DNA from: Phycisphaerales bacterium UBA1845
Lineage (GTDB): Bacteria; Planctomycetota; Phycisphaerae; UBA1845
Direction: 5' to 3'
DNA: 17,415 nt
NCBI GenBank assembly: GCA_002338715.1
Contig: DDIR01000001.1
Coordinates: forward strand, 666-18,080
A program made the translations under genes and the position numbers. Below the pieces are notes generated by a model, which saw only the letters and a program-made list of their open reading frames with translations, ran no database searches and was not told the origin of the DNA. This document shows, piece after piece, positions 1 to 6,712 of the stretch. How positions within the stretch are numbered: position 1 is the stretch's first letter; every line of letters starts with the position of its first letter.

Positions 1-113
1 CCCGCGCACGCGGGAATCCAGGGGAAAAACAAAGTCATTCGACTTGAGCGTTGGCCCCGGTATTGCGAAAAGTGGTCGGGCACAACGCCGCGATTGGATC
101 AAGATCGCCATAG
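1..113 (+). repeat. Dispersed intergenic repeat, left copy
   Basis: This stretch aligns without gaps to the reverse complement of 17299-17411. I count 23/24 matches over the first 24 bases and about 61/89 over the rest. It begins with most of a palindrome, CCCGC-GCAC-GCGGGAAT, cut by the window edge; the intact form elsewhere in the window is ATTCCCGC-N4-GCGGGAAT. The element starts about 30 bp beyond the kptA stop codon, so it lies in the 3' flank of that gene. No transposase is present, so this looks like a non-autonomous REP- or MITE-like element. The alignment is by eye. Confidence 0.75.
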
Positions 114-145
114 CGGGTTGGCGGCGCTTCGACCTTGAGACTTGG

Positions 146-694
146 TCAGGGGAGCACTGTCAGGTACCCCGGGGGGACGTGGTCGGTCAGCCAGACTTGG
201 TTGCCGGTGACGAAGAACTGGTGCCCATCGTTGTGCATTTGCCTGGCATCGATCGAGAGGATCACGGGTTGGCCATGTCGCATTCCGACAGCCAGCATCG
301 TGTCCTTGTTGGTGGACATATGGACGTGATGTCTGGCGCACTTGAGCAAGCCCTGTTCCAGGATCGAATCGAGAAAGCGGGTGGCTGTCCCGTGAAGCAG
401 GTTGTCAGGCGGGATGGCGGCTTCGTATCCAAGGTCGATGTCGAGCGAGTGTCCCTGGCGTGCGCGAATGCGAAGTCGATCGCGATCAAACTCAAAGCGC
501 TGCTTGTTGTTCTCCAAAACGACCTGCTCGAGTTGCACTCGGGTGTAGGATTGGCCGTTTTGGGCGAACGCGGCGAGGAGTGTTTGAACTTCAATCCACC
601 CTTCCGCTTCAAGCCCAACACCGATCGAGTCGGGGCGATGGCGCAGTACGTAACTTAGCGTCTTGCTGATGCGTTGAAGGTCTTTTGCGTTCAT
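146..694 (-). CDS. kptA: RNA 2'-phosphotransferase (KptA/Tpt1 family)
   Basis: This 182-aa protein matches the KptA/Tpt1 family over its full length. Family enzymes transfer an internal RNA 2'-phosphate to NAD+, giving ADP-ribose 1'',2''-cyclic phosphate, nicotinamide and 2'-OH RNA. Seen here: the N-terminal lobe motif KTLSYVLRHRP with Arg18-His19; the IRARQGHS motif with Arg77; the HHVHMS strand near residues 122-127; and the VGMRHGQPV motif with Arg139. These are the expected Arg-His-Arg-Arg catalytic residues, so the enzyme should be active. The length is normal for bacterial KptA. No strong Shine-Dalgarno precedes the ATG, but a plausible promoter lies about 50 bp upstream. The gene is divergent from ppc. 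In bacteria the natural substrate is unsettled, because they lack the tRNA splicing that makes the 2'-phosphate in fungi. Confidence 0.95.
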   Translation of the reverse strand: MNAKDLQRISKTLSYVLRHRPDSIGVGLEAEGWIEVQTLLAAFAQNGQSYTRVQLEQVVLENNKQRFEFDRDRLRIRARQGHSLDIDLGYEAAIPPDNLLHGTATRFLDSILEQGLLKCARHHVHMSTNKDTMLAVGMRHGQPVILSIDARQMHNDGHQFFVTGNQVWLTDHVPPGYLTVLP

Positions 695-746
695 GATTCG
701 TTGCGTGCTGGCGGATTCGTCAATTCGGTTGCGTGCGGACGGCTTT

Positions 747-774
747 AGAATATGTCATATGCGTTGATTGTCAT
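747..774 (-). promoter_or_regulatory. Candidate sigma70-type promoter for kptA
   Basis: On the minus strand ATGACA (769-774) is separated by 16 bp from TATTCT (747-752), giving 5/6 and 4/6 matches to consensus. Transcription would start near 740, with a leader of about 45 nt before the kptA ATG. Found by motif inspection only. Confidence 0.4.
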
Positions 775-881
775 AGGTGTCGGCTGGCATGGGTGAAGCT
801 GGCCGTGCTTTGACAATCGATCAACTCTCTGTCATTACTGGTTTTAGGTGGAAATTGCGGTGGGTTAACGCAGATCGTTTG

Positions 882-927
882 GAATCACATCTGTTCAAGT
901 CAGCCTGAAGGCGGCTGGCTGTGATTC
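882..927. repeat. Inverted repeat abutting the ppc promoter
   Basis: GAATCACA (882-889) and TGTGATTC (920-927) are perfect reverse complements. Nested between them are CAGCC (901-905) and GGCTG (913-917). The right arm ends directly against the TTGACA at 928. The order TCACA...TGTGA is the reverse of a CRP site, so this is not a CRP box. It could be an operator or a hairpin. Confidence 0.5.
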
Positions 928-956
928 TTGACAGGATTTGGCTGCGGTTGTTCTAT
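928..956 (+). promoter_or_regulatory. Candidate promoter for ppc
   Basis: A perfect TTGACA (928-933) is followed after exactly 17 bp by TTCTAT (951-956, 3/6 to consensus). The start site would be near 963, giving a leader of about 38 nt that includes GGAG before the ppc ATG. Confidence 0.45.
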
Positions 957-1000
957 CGACTTCTTGGAATTGATGGTCAGATCCGATCGGAGCTTGAATC

Positions 1001-3751
1001 ATGTCTGTTCTCTTGAACGACGACATCGCGCATTTGGACAAACTTCTCGAACAGGTTGTCCGCCGCGGTTTGGGTGATGAGGCCTGTGCGGACTATGCCG
1101 AGTTGGTCAGTCTCTGCAAACGCGGGCAAGATTCCGACGACACCAGCGAAGCGGCTAACAGTCAGCCAACGAAGCAGAACGAATGTAGAGATCGTGCCGC
1201 CTCGATCATCGCCAAGCTTGATGTGGCTGACATCCGCGATTTGCTTAAGACGCTTACGCTTCGGTTTCATCTGGTCAACAAAGCCGAGCAGGTTGAAATC
1301 ATTCGCATCAACCGGCAGCGCGAACGCGACGCCAGCGCCGAGAAACCCCGGGCGGAATCCATCGCCGATGCCATCGCCCAGTTGAAGCGGCGCGGTCTGT
1401 CGCTCGATCGCGTGCTGAAAGTCCTCAATCGCCTCGACATTCAACCAACCCTGACCGCCCATCCGACCGAAGCGCGCCGGCGCAGCGTGCTCCGCAATCA
1501 AAAGCGGGTGGCCAACGCTTTGTTGCAGCGTCATGACAAGAGCTGCGCGGCGGCAGAGGCCAGGCAGAACGACGAGCAAATCGTGCGCGATGTGTTTTTG
1601 ATGTTCGCCACCGACGAGGTGCGGGCAGAGCGGCCCCACGTGATCACGGAAGTGCGAAACGGTTTGTATTTTCTCAACGGTGCGATTTGGGATGCGGTGC
1701 CGCAACTTTATCGCGACCTGGGTGGAGCGCTGGAGACGTATTACGACGCAACGCCACCGATGTCGAGTTTCCTGCGATACCGGACGTGGATCGGCGGCGA
1801 TCGCGATGGCAACCCGTTGGTCACGAATGAGGTGACGCGCGGGACGATCCGCGAGCTTCGACAAGCCGTCATCGATCAGTTCATCGCCCAGTTGATCGAA
1901 CTGCGTCACGAGCTTTCCATTTCGACCAAGTGTGTCGATGTGTGCCCTGCGTTGTTAGCCGCGATCGATGTGGATGAACAGCGCTGCCCGCTGAGTGAGT
2001 CGGACCGAAGCGATCTGCAGTTTGAGCCTTATCGCAAGCGGATTTTGCAGATGATCGCGAAGTTGCGCGACGCCCGCGACGATGCCAGTGCGTACACCGC
2101 GTCGCAGTTTATTGCGGACATCGCACTGATGCAGACGTGCCTGGATGAGTGCGGGTTGGCTGTCATTTCGCAAGGGCGTCTTCGCGATTTGCGCGTTCGG
2201 GCTGAGGCGTTTGGATTGCACTTCGCGTCGCTTGATATTCGTCAACACAGCGCCGTCCATACTTCAGCCGTCGCCGAACTTTTGCGTATCGCGCGGGTGC
2301 ATGCCGACTATGAATCGCTTGGTGAGGATGAGCGCTGCCGGTTGCTCAGCGAGCAGCTTGAAGACCCGCGCCCGCTGTTACCGCGCGAGGCAGAGGTCTC
2401 CGATGCGACGCGCGACCTGCTCGATTTGTACGAGACGCTTCGCGAGACCAGTCGAACCACGCCAGCCGCGATCGGCAGTTACATCATCAGCATGACGCAC
2501 GACGTGAGCGATATGCTGACGGTGCTCGTGTTGATGAAGGAAGCCGGCTTGTGGCGGATGCGCGGCGGTCGGGTGGAAGCTGCGCTCGATGTGGTGCCGC
2601 TGTTTGAAACCATCGACGACCTTGAGCGGGCGCCCGAGTTGATGACACGCCTTGTCACTCATCCGGCATACTCCAAGCATCTGGAAGCGAGACGTCGGCG
2701 GCAGGAGATCATGCTCGGTTACTCCGACAGCAACAAGGACGGTGGCTACTGGATGAGCAACTGGGCGCTGCAAGTGGCCCAGCGTAGGTTGGCGGCGGCG
2801 ATGCATGAGCAGCAGATCGATTTTCGCTTTTTTCATGGCCGCGGCGGAACGGTGGGGCGCGGCGGTGGTCGGGCGAATCGAGCGATATTGGCCAGCCCGC
2901 CCGAAAGTCGCAATGGTCGGATTCGCTTCACCGAGCAGGGCGAAGTCATCACGTTTCGTTATGCGCTGCCCGCGATCGCGCGGCGCCATGTTGAGCAGAT
3001 CGTTCACGCGATGATTATTGGGACCGTTGAGGTTGGCGCAGATGCGAAGACCGACGCATCGGGTGGCGGTGATGATGCGAAGATCATGAGTGACATTGCG
3101 CGGCACTCGATGGAGGCGTATCGCAAACTGGTTGAGCATCCGGATTTCTGGACGTTTTACACGGGATGTTCGCCGATTGAGCATATCAGTCGGTTGCCCA
3201 TTGCGTCGCGGCCCGTGTCGCGTTCGGGTGGGGCGGTTGGGTTGGACAACCTGCGGGCGATTCCGTGGGTGTTTGCGTGGACGCAAACGCGGTATACGGT
3301 TCCGGGCTGGTATGGACTTGGGACGGCCATCGAAAAAGTGATGTCGGACGATTCGGGTGCGCTGGCGACGATGCAGCAGTGGTATCGCGAGTGGGATTTC
3401 TTCCGCACGGTGATCGACAACGCTCAACAGGAGATGGCTAGGGCGCGGTTGATCATCGCGCAGCGTTATGCCGCATTCGTGGAGAAGGGGCTGCATGAGA
3501 CGATCGTTGCGGAGTTCGCCCTTTGTAAGAAGGCGATTCTGGCGATTACGGGTCAGGGTAAGTTGCTTGATAACAACCCGGTGATTCAACGGGCGATCCA
3601 CGCGCGCAATCCGTATACGGACGTGTTGAATCTGCTTCAGATTGAATTGATGACGCGCTATCGTGATGGTTCGGACGATGAGGAAGCCGTTCGCGCGGCG
3701 CTGTTTTTGAGCATCAACGGTATCGCGGCAGCGATGCAGAGCACAGGTTGA
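1001..3751 (+). CDS. ppc: Phosphoenolpyruvate carboxylase
   Basis: This 916-aa protein is a full-length bacterial-type PEP carboxylase, which makes oxaloacetate and phosphate from PEP and bicarbonate to refill the TCA cycle. Visible signatures are TAHPTEARRRS with catalytic His154; FLRYRTWIGGDRDGNP; LDIRQHS; MLGYSDSNKDGGYW with Lys579; FHGRGGTVGRGGG with His612 and Arg614; and the C-terminal RNPYTDVLNLLQIE block. His612, Arg614 and Lys579 share one offset (+33) from E. coli His579, Arg581 and Lys546, so the active site is intact. The protein ends in MQSTG where E. coli ends in RNTG, so the Asn I recall as part of the aspartate-inhibitor site is Ser914. The ATG start has GGAG about 9 bases upstream. 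It is probably the first gene of a run reaching 6249, with only 26 bp to the next gene. Confidence 0.98.
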   Translation: MSVLLNDDIAHLDKLLEQVVRRGLGDEACADYAELVSLCKRGQDSDDTSEAANSQPTKQNECRDRAASIIAKLDVADIRDLLKTLTLRFHLVNKAEQVEIIRINRQRERDASAEKPRAESIADAIAQLKRRGLSLDRVLKVLNRLDIQPTLTAHPTEARRRSVLRNQKRVANALLQRHDKSCAAAEARQNDEQIVRDVFLMFATDEVRAERPHVITEVRNGLYFLNGAIWDAVPQLYRDLGGALETYYDATPPMSSFLRYRTWIGGDRDGNPLVTNEVTRGTIRELRQAVIDQFIAQLIELRHELSISTKCVDVCPALLAAIDVDEQRCPLSESDRSDLQFEPYRKRILQMIAKLRDARDDASAYTASQFIADIALMQTCLDECGLAVISQGRLRDLRVRAEAFGLHFASLDIRQHSAVHTSAVAELLRIARVHADYESLGEDERCRLLSEQLEDPRPLLPREAEVSDATRDLLDLYETLRETSRTTPAAIGSYIISMTHDVSDMLTVLVLMKEAGLWRMRGGRVEAALDVVPLFETIDDLERAPELMTRLVTHPAYSKHLEARRRRQEIMLGYSDSNKDGGYWMSNWALQVAQRRLAAAMHEQQIDFRFFHGRGGTVGRGGGRANRAILASPPESRNGRIRFTEQGEVITFRYALPAIARRHVEQIVHAMIIGTVEVGADAKTDASGGGDDAKIMSDIARHSMEAYRKLVEHPDFWTFYTGCSPIEHISRLPIASRPVSRSGGAVGLDNLRAIPWVFAWTQTRYTVPGWYGLGTAIEKVMSDDSGALATMQQWYREWDFFRTVIDNAQQEMARARLIIAQRYAAFVEKGLHETIVAEFALCKKAILAITGQGKLLDNNPVIQRAIHARNPYTDVLNLLQIELMTRYRDGSDDEEAVRAALFLSINGIAAAMQSTG

Positions 3752-3777
3752 TTGATTTTCATTGAAAAGGGGACGTG

Positions 3778-4461
3778 ATGGGCAAGGAAGCAGAGGGGCA
3801 GGCGACGTGGTCGGCGGTCGAGGCGTATGTGAAAGACTGCGTGATCATGCCGGACGATGCGCTGGAGCGTTCGCTGATCAAGAGCGCGGAAGCGGGCTTG
3901 CCGGAAATTCAGGTGCCGCCGGGTTTGGGAAAGCTACTTCATCTGTTGGCCCGTTCGATTGGTGCGAAGCGGATTCTTGAAGTCGGCACGTTGGGCGGAT
4001 ACAGCGCGATCTGGATGGCCCGCGGGTTGGCCGACGGCGGTAAGCTGATCACGCTGGAGCGCGACGCCCATCATGCCAAGGTCGCCCGCGACAACATCGC
4101 CCATGCCGGGTTGAGCGACCGGGTTGAACTGATCGAAGGACCGGCGTTGGAAACGCTCGAAACGATCGCGGCAAAGAACGAAGGACCATTCGACCTCGTT
4201 TTCATCGATGCCGACAAGCAGAGCAACGCGGACTATTTTGCATGGGCGGTGAAACTGGCCCGCGTCGGCAGCATCATCATCGTCGACAACGTCGTTCGCG
4301 ACGGCGAAGTGATCGATGCCAACAGCAAAGACGAAAACATCCAAGGCGTCCGCCGCCTCAATAAGTTGATCGCATCAGAATCCCGCGTCAGCGCCACCAC
4401 CATTCAAACGGTCAGTAGCAAGGGTTACGACGGGTTCTCGATGGCATTGGTTGTTGCTTAG
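3778..4461 (+). CDS. Class I SAM-dependent O-methyltransferase (COMT/CCoAOMT-like)
   Basis: This 227-aa protein has the cation-dependent O-methyltransferase layout. The SAM-binding motif I is ILEVGTLGGYSA (residues 66-77). An acidic strand end LITLERD includes Glu94. FIDADK at 143-147 and IVDNV at 168-172 supply the metal- and substrate-binding Asp/Asn residues. The C-terminus GYDGFSMALVV is a typical terminal strand of the family. I chose ATG 3778 over the adjoining in-frame GTG at 3775 because AAGGGG (3767-3772) is then 5 bases upstream rather than 2. The family methylates catechol-like or other small hydroxylated acceptors; this acceptor cannot be told from sequence. The 26-bp gap after ppc suggests co-transcription, with no obvious metabolic link. 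Confidence 0.93.
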   Translation: MGKEAEGQATWSAVEAYVKDCVIMPDDALERSLIKSAEAGLPEIQVPPGLGKLLHLLARSIGAKRILEVGTLGGYSAIWMARGLADGGKLITLERDAHHAKVARDNIAHAGLSDRVELIEGPALETLETIAAKNEGPFDLVFIDADKQSNADYFAWAVKLARVGSIIIVDNVVRDGEVIDANSKDENIQGVRRLNKLIASESRVSATTIQTVSSKGYDGFSMALVVA

Positions 4462-4494
4462 CTCGGAGTTCAAGTGACATAAGGTGCAAAACCA

Positions 4495-5256
4495 ATGACA
4501 ACTCGTGATCCTTCGGATAAGAAGTGGGATTTCTACATGTGCAGAGTCGATGACGCACCGGCGTCAATCTTCCTGGATATGGCACTATTGGAAGGCCTCG
4601 AGAGTGCAAGCGAAGATACGTTGTACGCATTGCATGTGACAATCAATGATCCGGGCGAGCACGGCATGGGAACTTCGCATGAGATGGAAGTCATGTCGTC
4701 AATTGAGGATCAAGTCATCGAGCAATGTAAACTGATTGATCTGCAATTCATAGGTCGATTGCGAAACAACAGTAATTGGCAGATGACATTTATGGGGCCG
4801 CCTAAACGCGAGCGAAAACTCAAGCGCATCGCCAAGTCAAGCCTCAAGCCGGTGAAGAGAGCGTTTGACGTGATGTCCCAGAGGGATCCCGAATGGTCGT
4901 ATTACCGTAATTTCCTTTACCCCGATGCCGAGCGGTTTCGGTGGATGAAAGACAAGTGGGTTGTCCAGAACCTCATTAAGAACGGTGATTCGCTTGTTCA
5001 ATCGCGTCGGGTGGACCATTGGGTGTTTTTTGAAGATGAATCTGCGTTGGACAAATTCGCATCGGCCGCGGACTCCTTGGGATTCGGCGTTGAGTCAAGT
5101 GATACGGTTGAAGATCGCCTTGTTCTTCAGATTCACAGGGTGGACAAGGTTGACCTCGAATCGATTCATCTTGTGACCGAGCAACTTCACCGATTGGCCG
5201 ACGACCATGGCGGCGAGTACGACGGTTGGGAAACATCCGTCGAGAAACAGAAGTAA
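4495..5256 (+). CDS. DUF695 domain fused to RraB-like RNase E inhibitor domain
   Basis: This 253-aa cytoplasmic protein has two recognisable parts. Residues about 10-150 fit DUF695: it starts KKWDFYMCRVDD and runs through FIGRLRNNSNWQMTF to a WSYYRNFLYPD segment. Residues about 157-249 resemble RraB: RRVDHWVFFEDE, a helix with ALDKFASAADSLGF, then a C-terminal helix ending GGEYDGWET, close to the EYDGWGT end of E. coli RraB. RraB binds RNase E and changes which transcripts it degrades; whether this fusion does so is inference. AAGGTG (4481-4486) lies 8 bases before the ATG. It follows the methyltransferase by 33 bp. GC in the first 60 codon bases (4501-4560) is 30/60, lower than in ppc or gyrA. 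The domain calls rest on remembered family patterns. Confidence 0.8.
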   Translation: MTTRDPSDKKWDFYMCRVDDAPASIFLDMALLEGLESASEDTLYALHVTINDPGEHGMGTSHEMEVMSSIEDQVIEQCKLIDLQFIGRLRNNSNWQMTFMGPPKRERKLKRIAKSSLKPVKRAFDVMSQRDPEWSYYRNFLYPDAERFRWMKDKWVVQNLIKNGDSLVQSRRVDHWVFFEDESALDKFASAADSLGFGVESSDTVEDRLVLQIHRVDKVDLESIHLVTEQLHRLADDHGGEYDGWETSVEKQK

Positions 5257-5349
5257 CACTTGATTCGCTTTGAGAAGCAGCGTCAACTTCGATGCTTCGT
5301 GTTTGACATCTTTGATCAAGCGCACAACAAACTCTAAGGTGTACTGATC

Positions 5350-5805
5350 GTGCCTTCCCACGAATTCTTGCTGGTGGACGCTCGCAAATTCAGTCCCAGT
5401 GACTATGCGCGTTTCTTTGGGACAGCGGAATCAGATCGCGCAAGGTTGCCAGACGATTTTTGCCATTATATTGCAGATTCACTTGAGTGGATTCCGACAA
5501 TCAATCCGACGGTCAACGACCATCCGCCGCAACTTGGTTTGAACTTCCATGGTCCGACCGTGATTCTTCCCGAGCATGCGTCCCATGCCGCGGCAATCTT
5601 CAAGGGGTGGGCCGACCTGTTTCGTCAAGCTCCTGCCAGTTTCGAACTCACGGTCAACTGGAAGCATCAGGCAAGAAGCAAGGAACCGCGTCCGAGCCGC
5701 TTTGACGTGGATCGTGATTCTACGGTTCGCGCGTTGTCGGATATTGCGGCGATGGCTACGCAGGTCAGCAGGGGTGATCATTTCCTCCTGCATTTCGGGC
5801 TCTAG
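5350..5805 (+). CDS. Hypothetical protein, unknown family
   Basis: I do not recognise this 151-aa protein. It starts with GTG, preceded at 8 bases by AAGGTG (5336-5341), the same Shine-Dalgarno used by the gene before it, which supports both the gene and its start. There is no signal peptide or membrane segment. Visible features are an N-terminal FLLVDARKF strand, a central GLNFHGPTVILPEHA segment followed by an amphipathic helix (AAIFKGWADLFRQAP), and a C-terminus GDHFLLHFGL. It is a compact mixed alpha/beta protein by appearance. The 18-bp gap to the following cREC gene strongly suggests one transcript. It could be a small partner or immunity-like protein, but nothing shows that directly. 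Confidence 0.75.
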   Translation: MPSHEFLLVDARKFSPSDYARFFGTAESDRARLPDDFCHYIADSLEWIPTINPTVNDHPPQLGLNFHGPTVILPEHASHAAAIFKGWADLFRQAPASFELTVNWKHQARSKEPRPSRFDVDRDSTVRALSDIAAMATQVSRGDHFLLHFGL

Positions 5806-5823
5806 GAACGTCACCGAACAGCT

Positions 5824-6249
5824 ATGCCCAATGAACGTTTGATTCTGATCCTTGAAGATGCTCAATCTCGGCGTGAGCGGATGACTGCGGTGCTCGATGA
5901 ATTCGATTCGTCGATTCGCGTATTTATTTTTCCGGCTGCGGCTGAGTTCATGCGCGAATACGAAGTTCTCCATCAGCGCGCGTGCCTCATTTCGCTGGAT
6001 CATGATTTGGAATCTCCAAGTGATGACGTTGATCCGGGTGATGGAACCATGGTTGCTCAGTTTCTTGCCGAGCGCGAACCTGTGTGTCCGGTTATCGTGC
6101 ATTCTTCGAACGTTGAACGAGCTGATTTGATGATCTACCTGTTGCAAAATGCCGGCTGGCATGTCGAACGCGTGGGGCCGATCGGTGACGATTGGATCGA
6201 AACTTCCTGGCGAATTGAATTGCAAAAGTTAATCGCCCACCGCGCATAA
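5824..6249 (+). CDS. Variant receiver protein, probable cREC (cyclic-phosphate-processing receiver) family
   Basis: This 141-aa single-domain protein has a receiver-like fold: ILILEDAQSRRERM (acidic pair Glu11-Asp12 after the first strand), CLISLDHDLE (Asp59-His60-Asp61 at the third strand), DPGDG (70-74), VIVHSSN (91-96) and a GWHVERVGP strand leading to Trp124. The LDHDL, DPGxG and HSSN signatures fit the cREC variant, which I recall being predicted from comparative genomics to act on cyclic phosphates in RNA-repair or conflict settings. Ordinary response regulators have Lys-Pro after the fifth strand; here it is RVGP, so normal phosphorelay chemistry is doubtful. No output domain or nearby histidine kinase is present. 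The only Shine-Dalgarno-like stretch, AGGA, overlaps the previous stop codon and is about 16 bases away, hinting at translational coupling. Confidence 0.8.
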   Translation: MPNERLILILEDAQSRRERMTAVLDEFDSSIRVFIFPAAAEFMREYEVLHQRACLISLDHDLESPSDDVDPGDGTMVAQFLAEREPVCPVIVHSSNVERADLMIYLLQNAGWHVERVGPIGDDWIETSWRIELQKLIAHRA

Positions 6250-6255
6250 AAAGAA

Positions 6256-6293
6256 GGGGAGTGGCGGCATCTCCCCCAAGAGCGCCACCCCCC
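6256..6293. repeat. GC-rich hairpin just after the cREC gene
   Basis: GGGGAGTGGCG (6256-6266) pairs with CGCCACCCCCC (6283-6293) with one A-C mismatch, leaving a 16-nt loop. It begins 7 bp after the stop codon. There is no T-run after the stem, so it may stabilise the mRNA 3' end rather than terminate intrinsically. Confidence 0.6.
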
Positions 6294-6331
6294 ATCTGCA
6301 AACCGACATTGTCGATTTGCGATTGCAGATG
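6293..6331. repeat. Competing stem-loops
   Basis: CATCTGCAA (6293-6301) is the perfect reverse complement of TTGCAGATG (6323-6331). An overlapping stem pairs GCAAACCGAC (6298-6307) with GTCGATTTGC (6311-6320), one mismatch and a 3-nt loop. The two share bases 6298-6301, so they compete. Confidence 0.6.
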
Positions 6332-6437
6332 CTTTCACATCCGCAACCATCTTCAGTCCGCAACGACGCGCTCCCCAGAACGCCACCACGGAAATAAATG
6401 GTTATTGTCGGCTGGTCGTGGCCACCTTTCAGGGCCG

Positions 6438-6473
6438 GGCTGGTTTGCCGAAATTTTTTCGGCTCACCCAGCC
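6438..6473. repeat. Compound hairpin
   Basis: GGCTGG (6438-6443) pairs with CCAGCC (6468-6473), enclosing a perfect inner stem GCCGAAA (6447-6453) / TTTCGGC (6457-6463) with a TTT loop. On either strand it makes a two-storey stem of 13 bp with a small internal loop. Confidence 0.6.
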
Positions 6474-6712
6474 ACTCCGCACCACCGTTGGTCATAAGTG
6501 GCAAGGGGCGTGCCATTCGGAAAACGATTGTTGGGAATTGTCTTAATAGCTTTGTTTTTAGGGGTTTATGGGCGCATTGGGTTTTGGGTGGGTAGTTCGG
6601 ATTGGGGACGATTTTCAGGAAACGAAACGTTTTTGCCCGGAATTGGGAACTATTACCCAGTGGTTTTGCGCGCTTTTGATTTGGCGGGGGATGTGGGGTG
6701 GTGGTTTGCGTT

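Larger units (their letters stand above)
695..1000. other. Divergent intergenic region kptA-ppc
   Basis: These 306 bases hold no convincing gene. They contain the candidate kptA promoter (747-774, minus), an isolated TTGACA at 810-815 with no good -10 partner, an 8-bp perfect inverted repeat (882-889 / 920-927) and the candidate ppc promoter (928-956, plus). No tRNA, riboswitch or small ORF with a ribosome binding site was recognised. Confidence 0.6.

Noticed and set aside
44..658. 204-aa plus-strand reading frame over kptA
   Set aside because: It starts in the terminal repeat and is antisense to a KptA with all catalytic residues intact.
882..927. CRP-type binding site at the TCACA/TGTGA arms
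   Set aside because: The half-sites are in the reverse order and 30 bp apart, unlike TGTGA-N6-TCACA.
977..1909. 310-aa minus-strand reading frame over the ppc start
   Set aside because: It covers the ppc N-terminal coding sequence in antisense and shows no recognisable domain.
2378..3601. 407-aa minus-strand reading frame opposite ppc
   Set aside because: It is the antisense shadow of the conserved catalytic half of PEP carboxylase, with an Arg/Pro/His-rich product and no ribosome binding site.
5824..6249. Ordinary two-component response regulator
   Set aside because: The usual Lys after the fifth strand is absent, the third-strand motif is LDHDL, there is no output domain and no histidine kinase is nearby.
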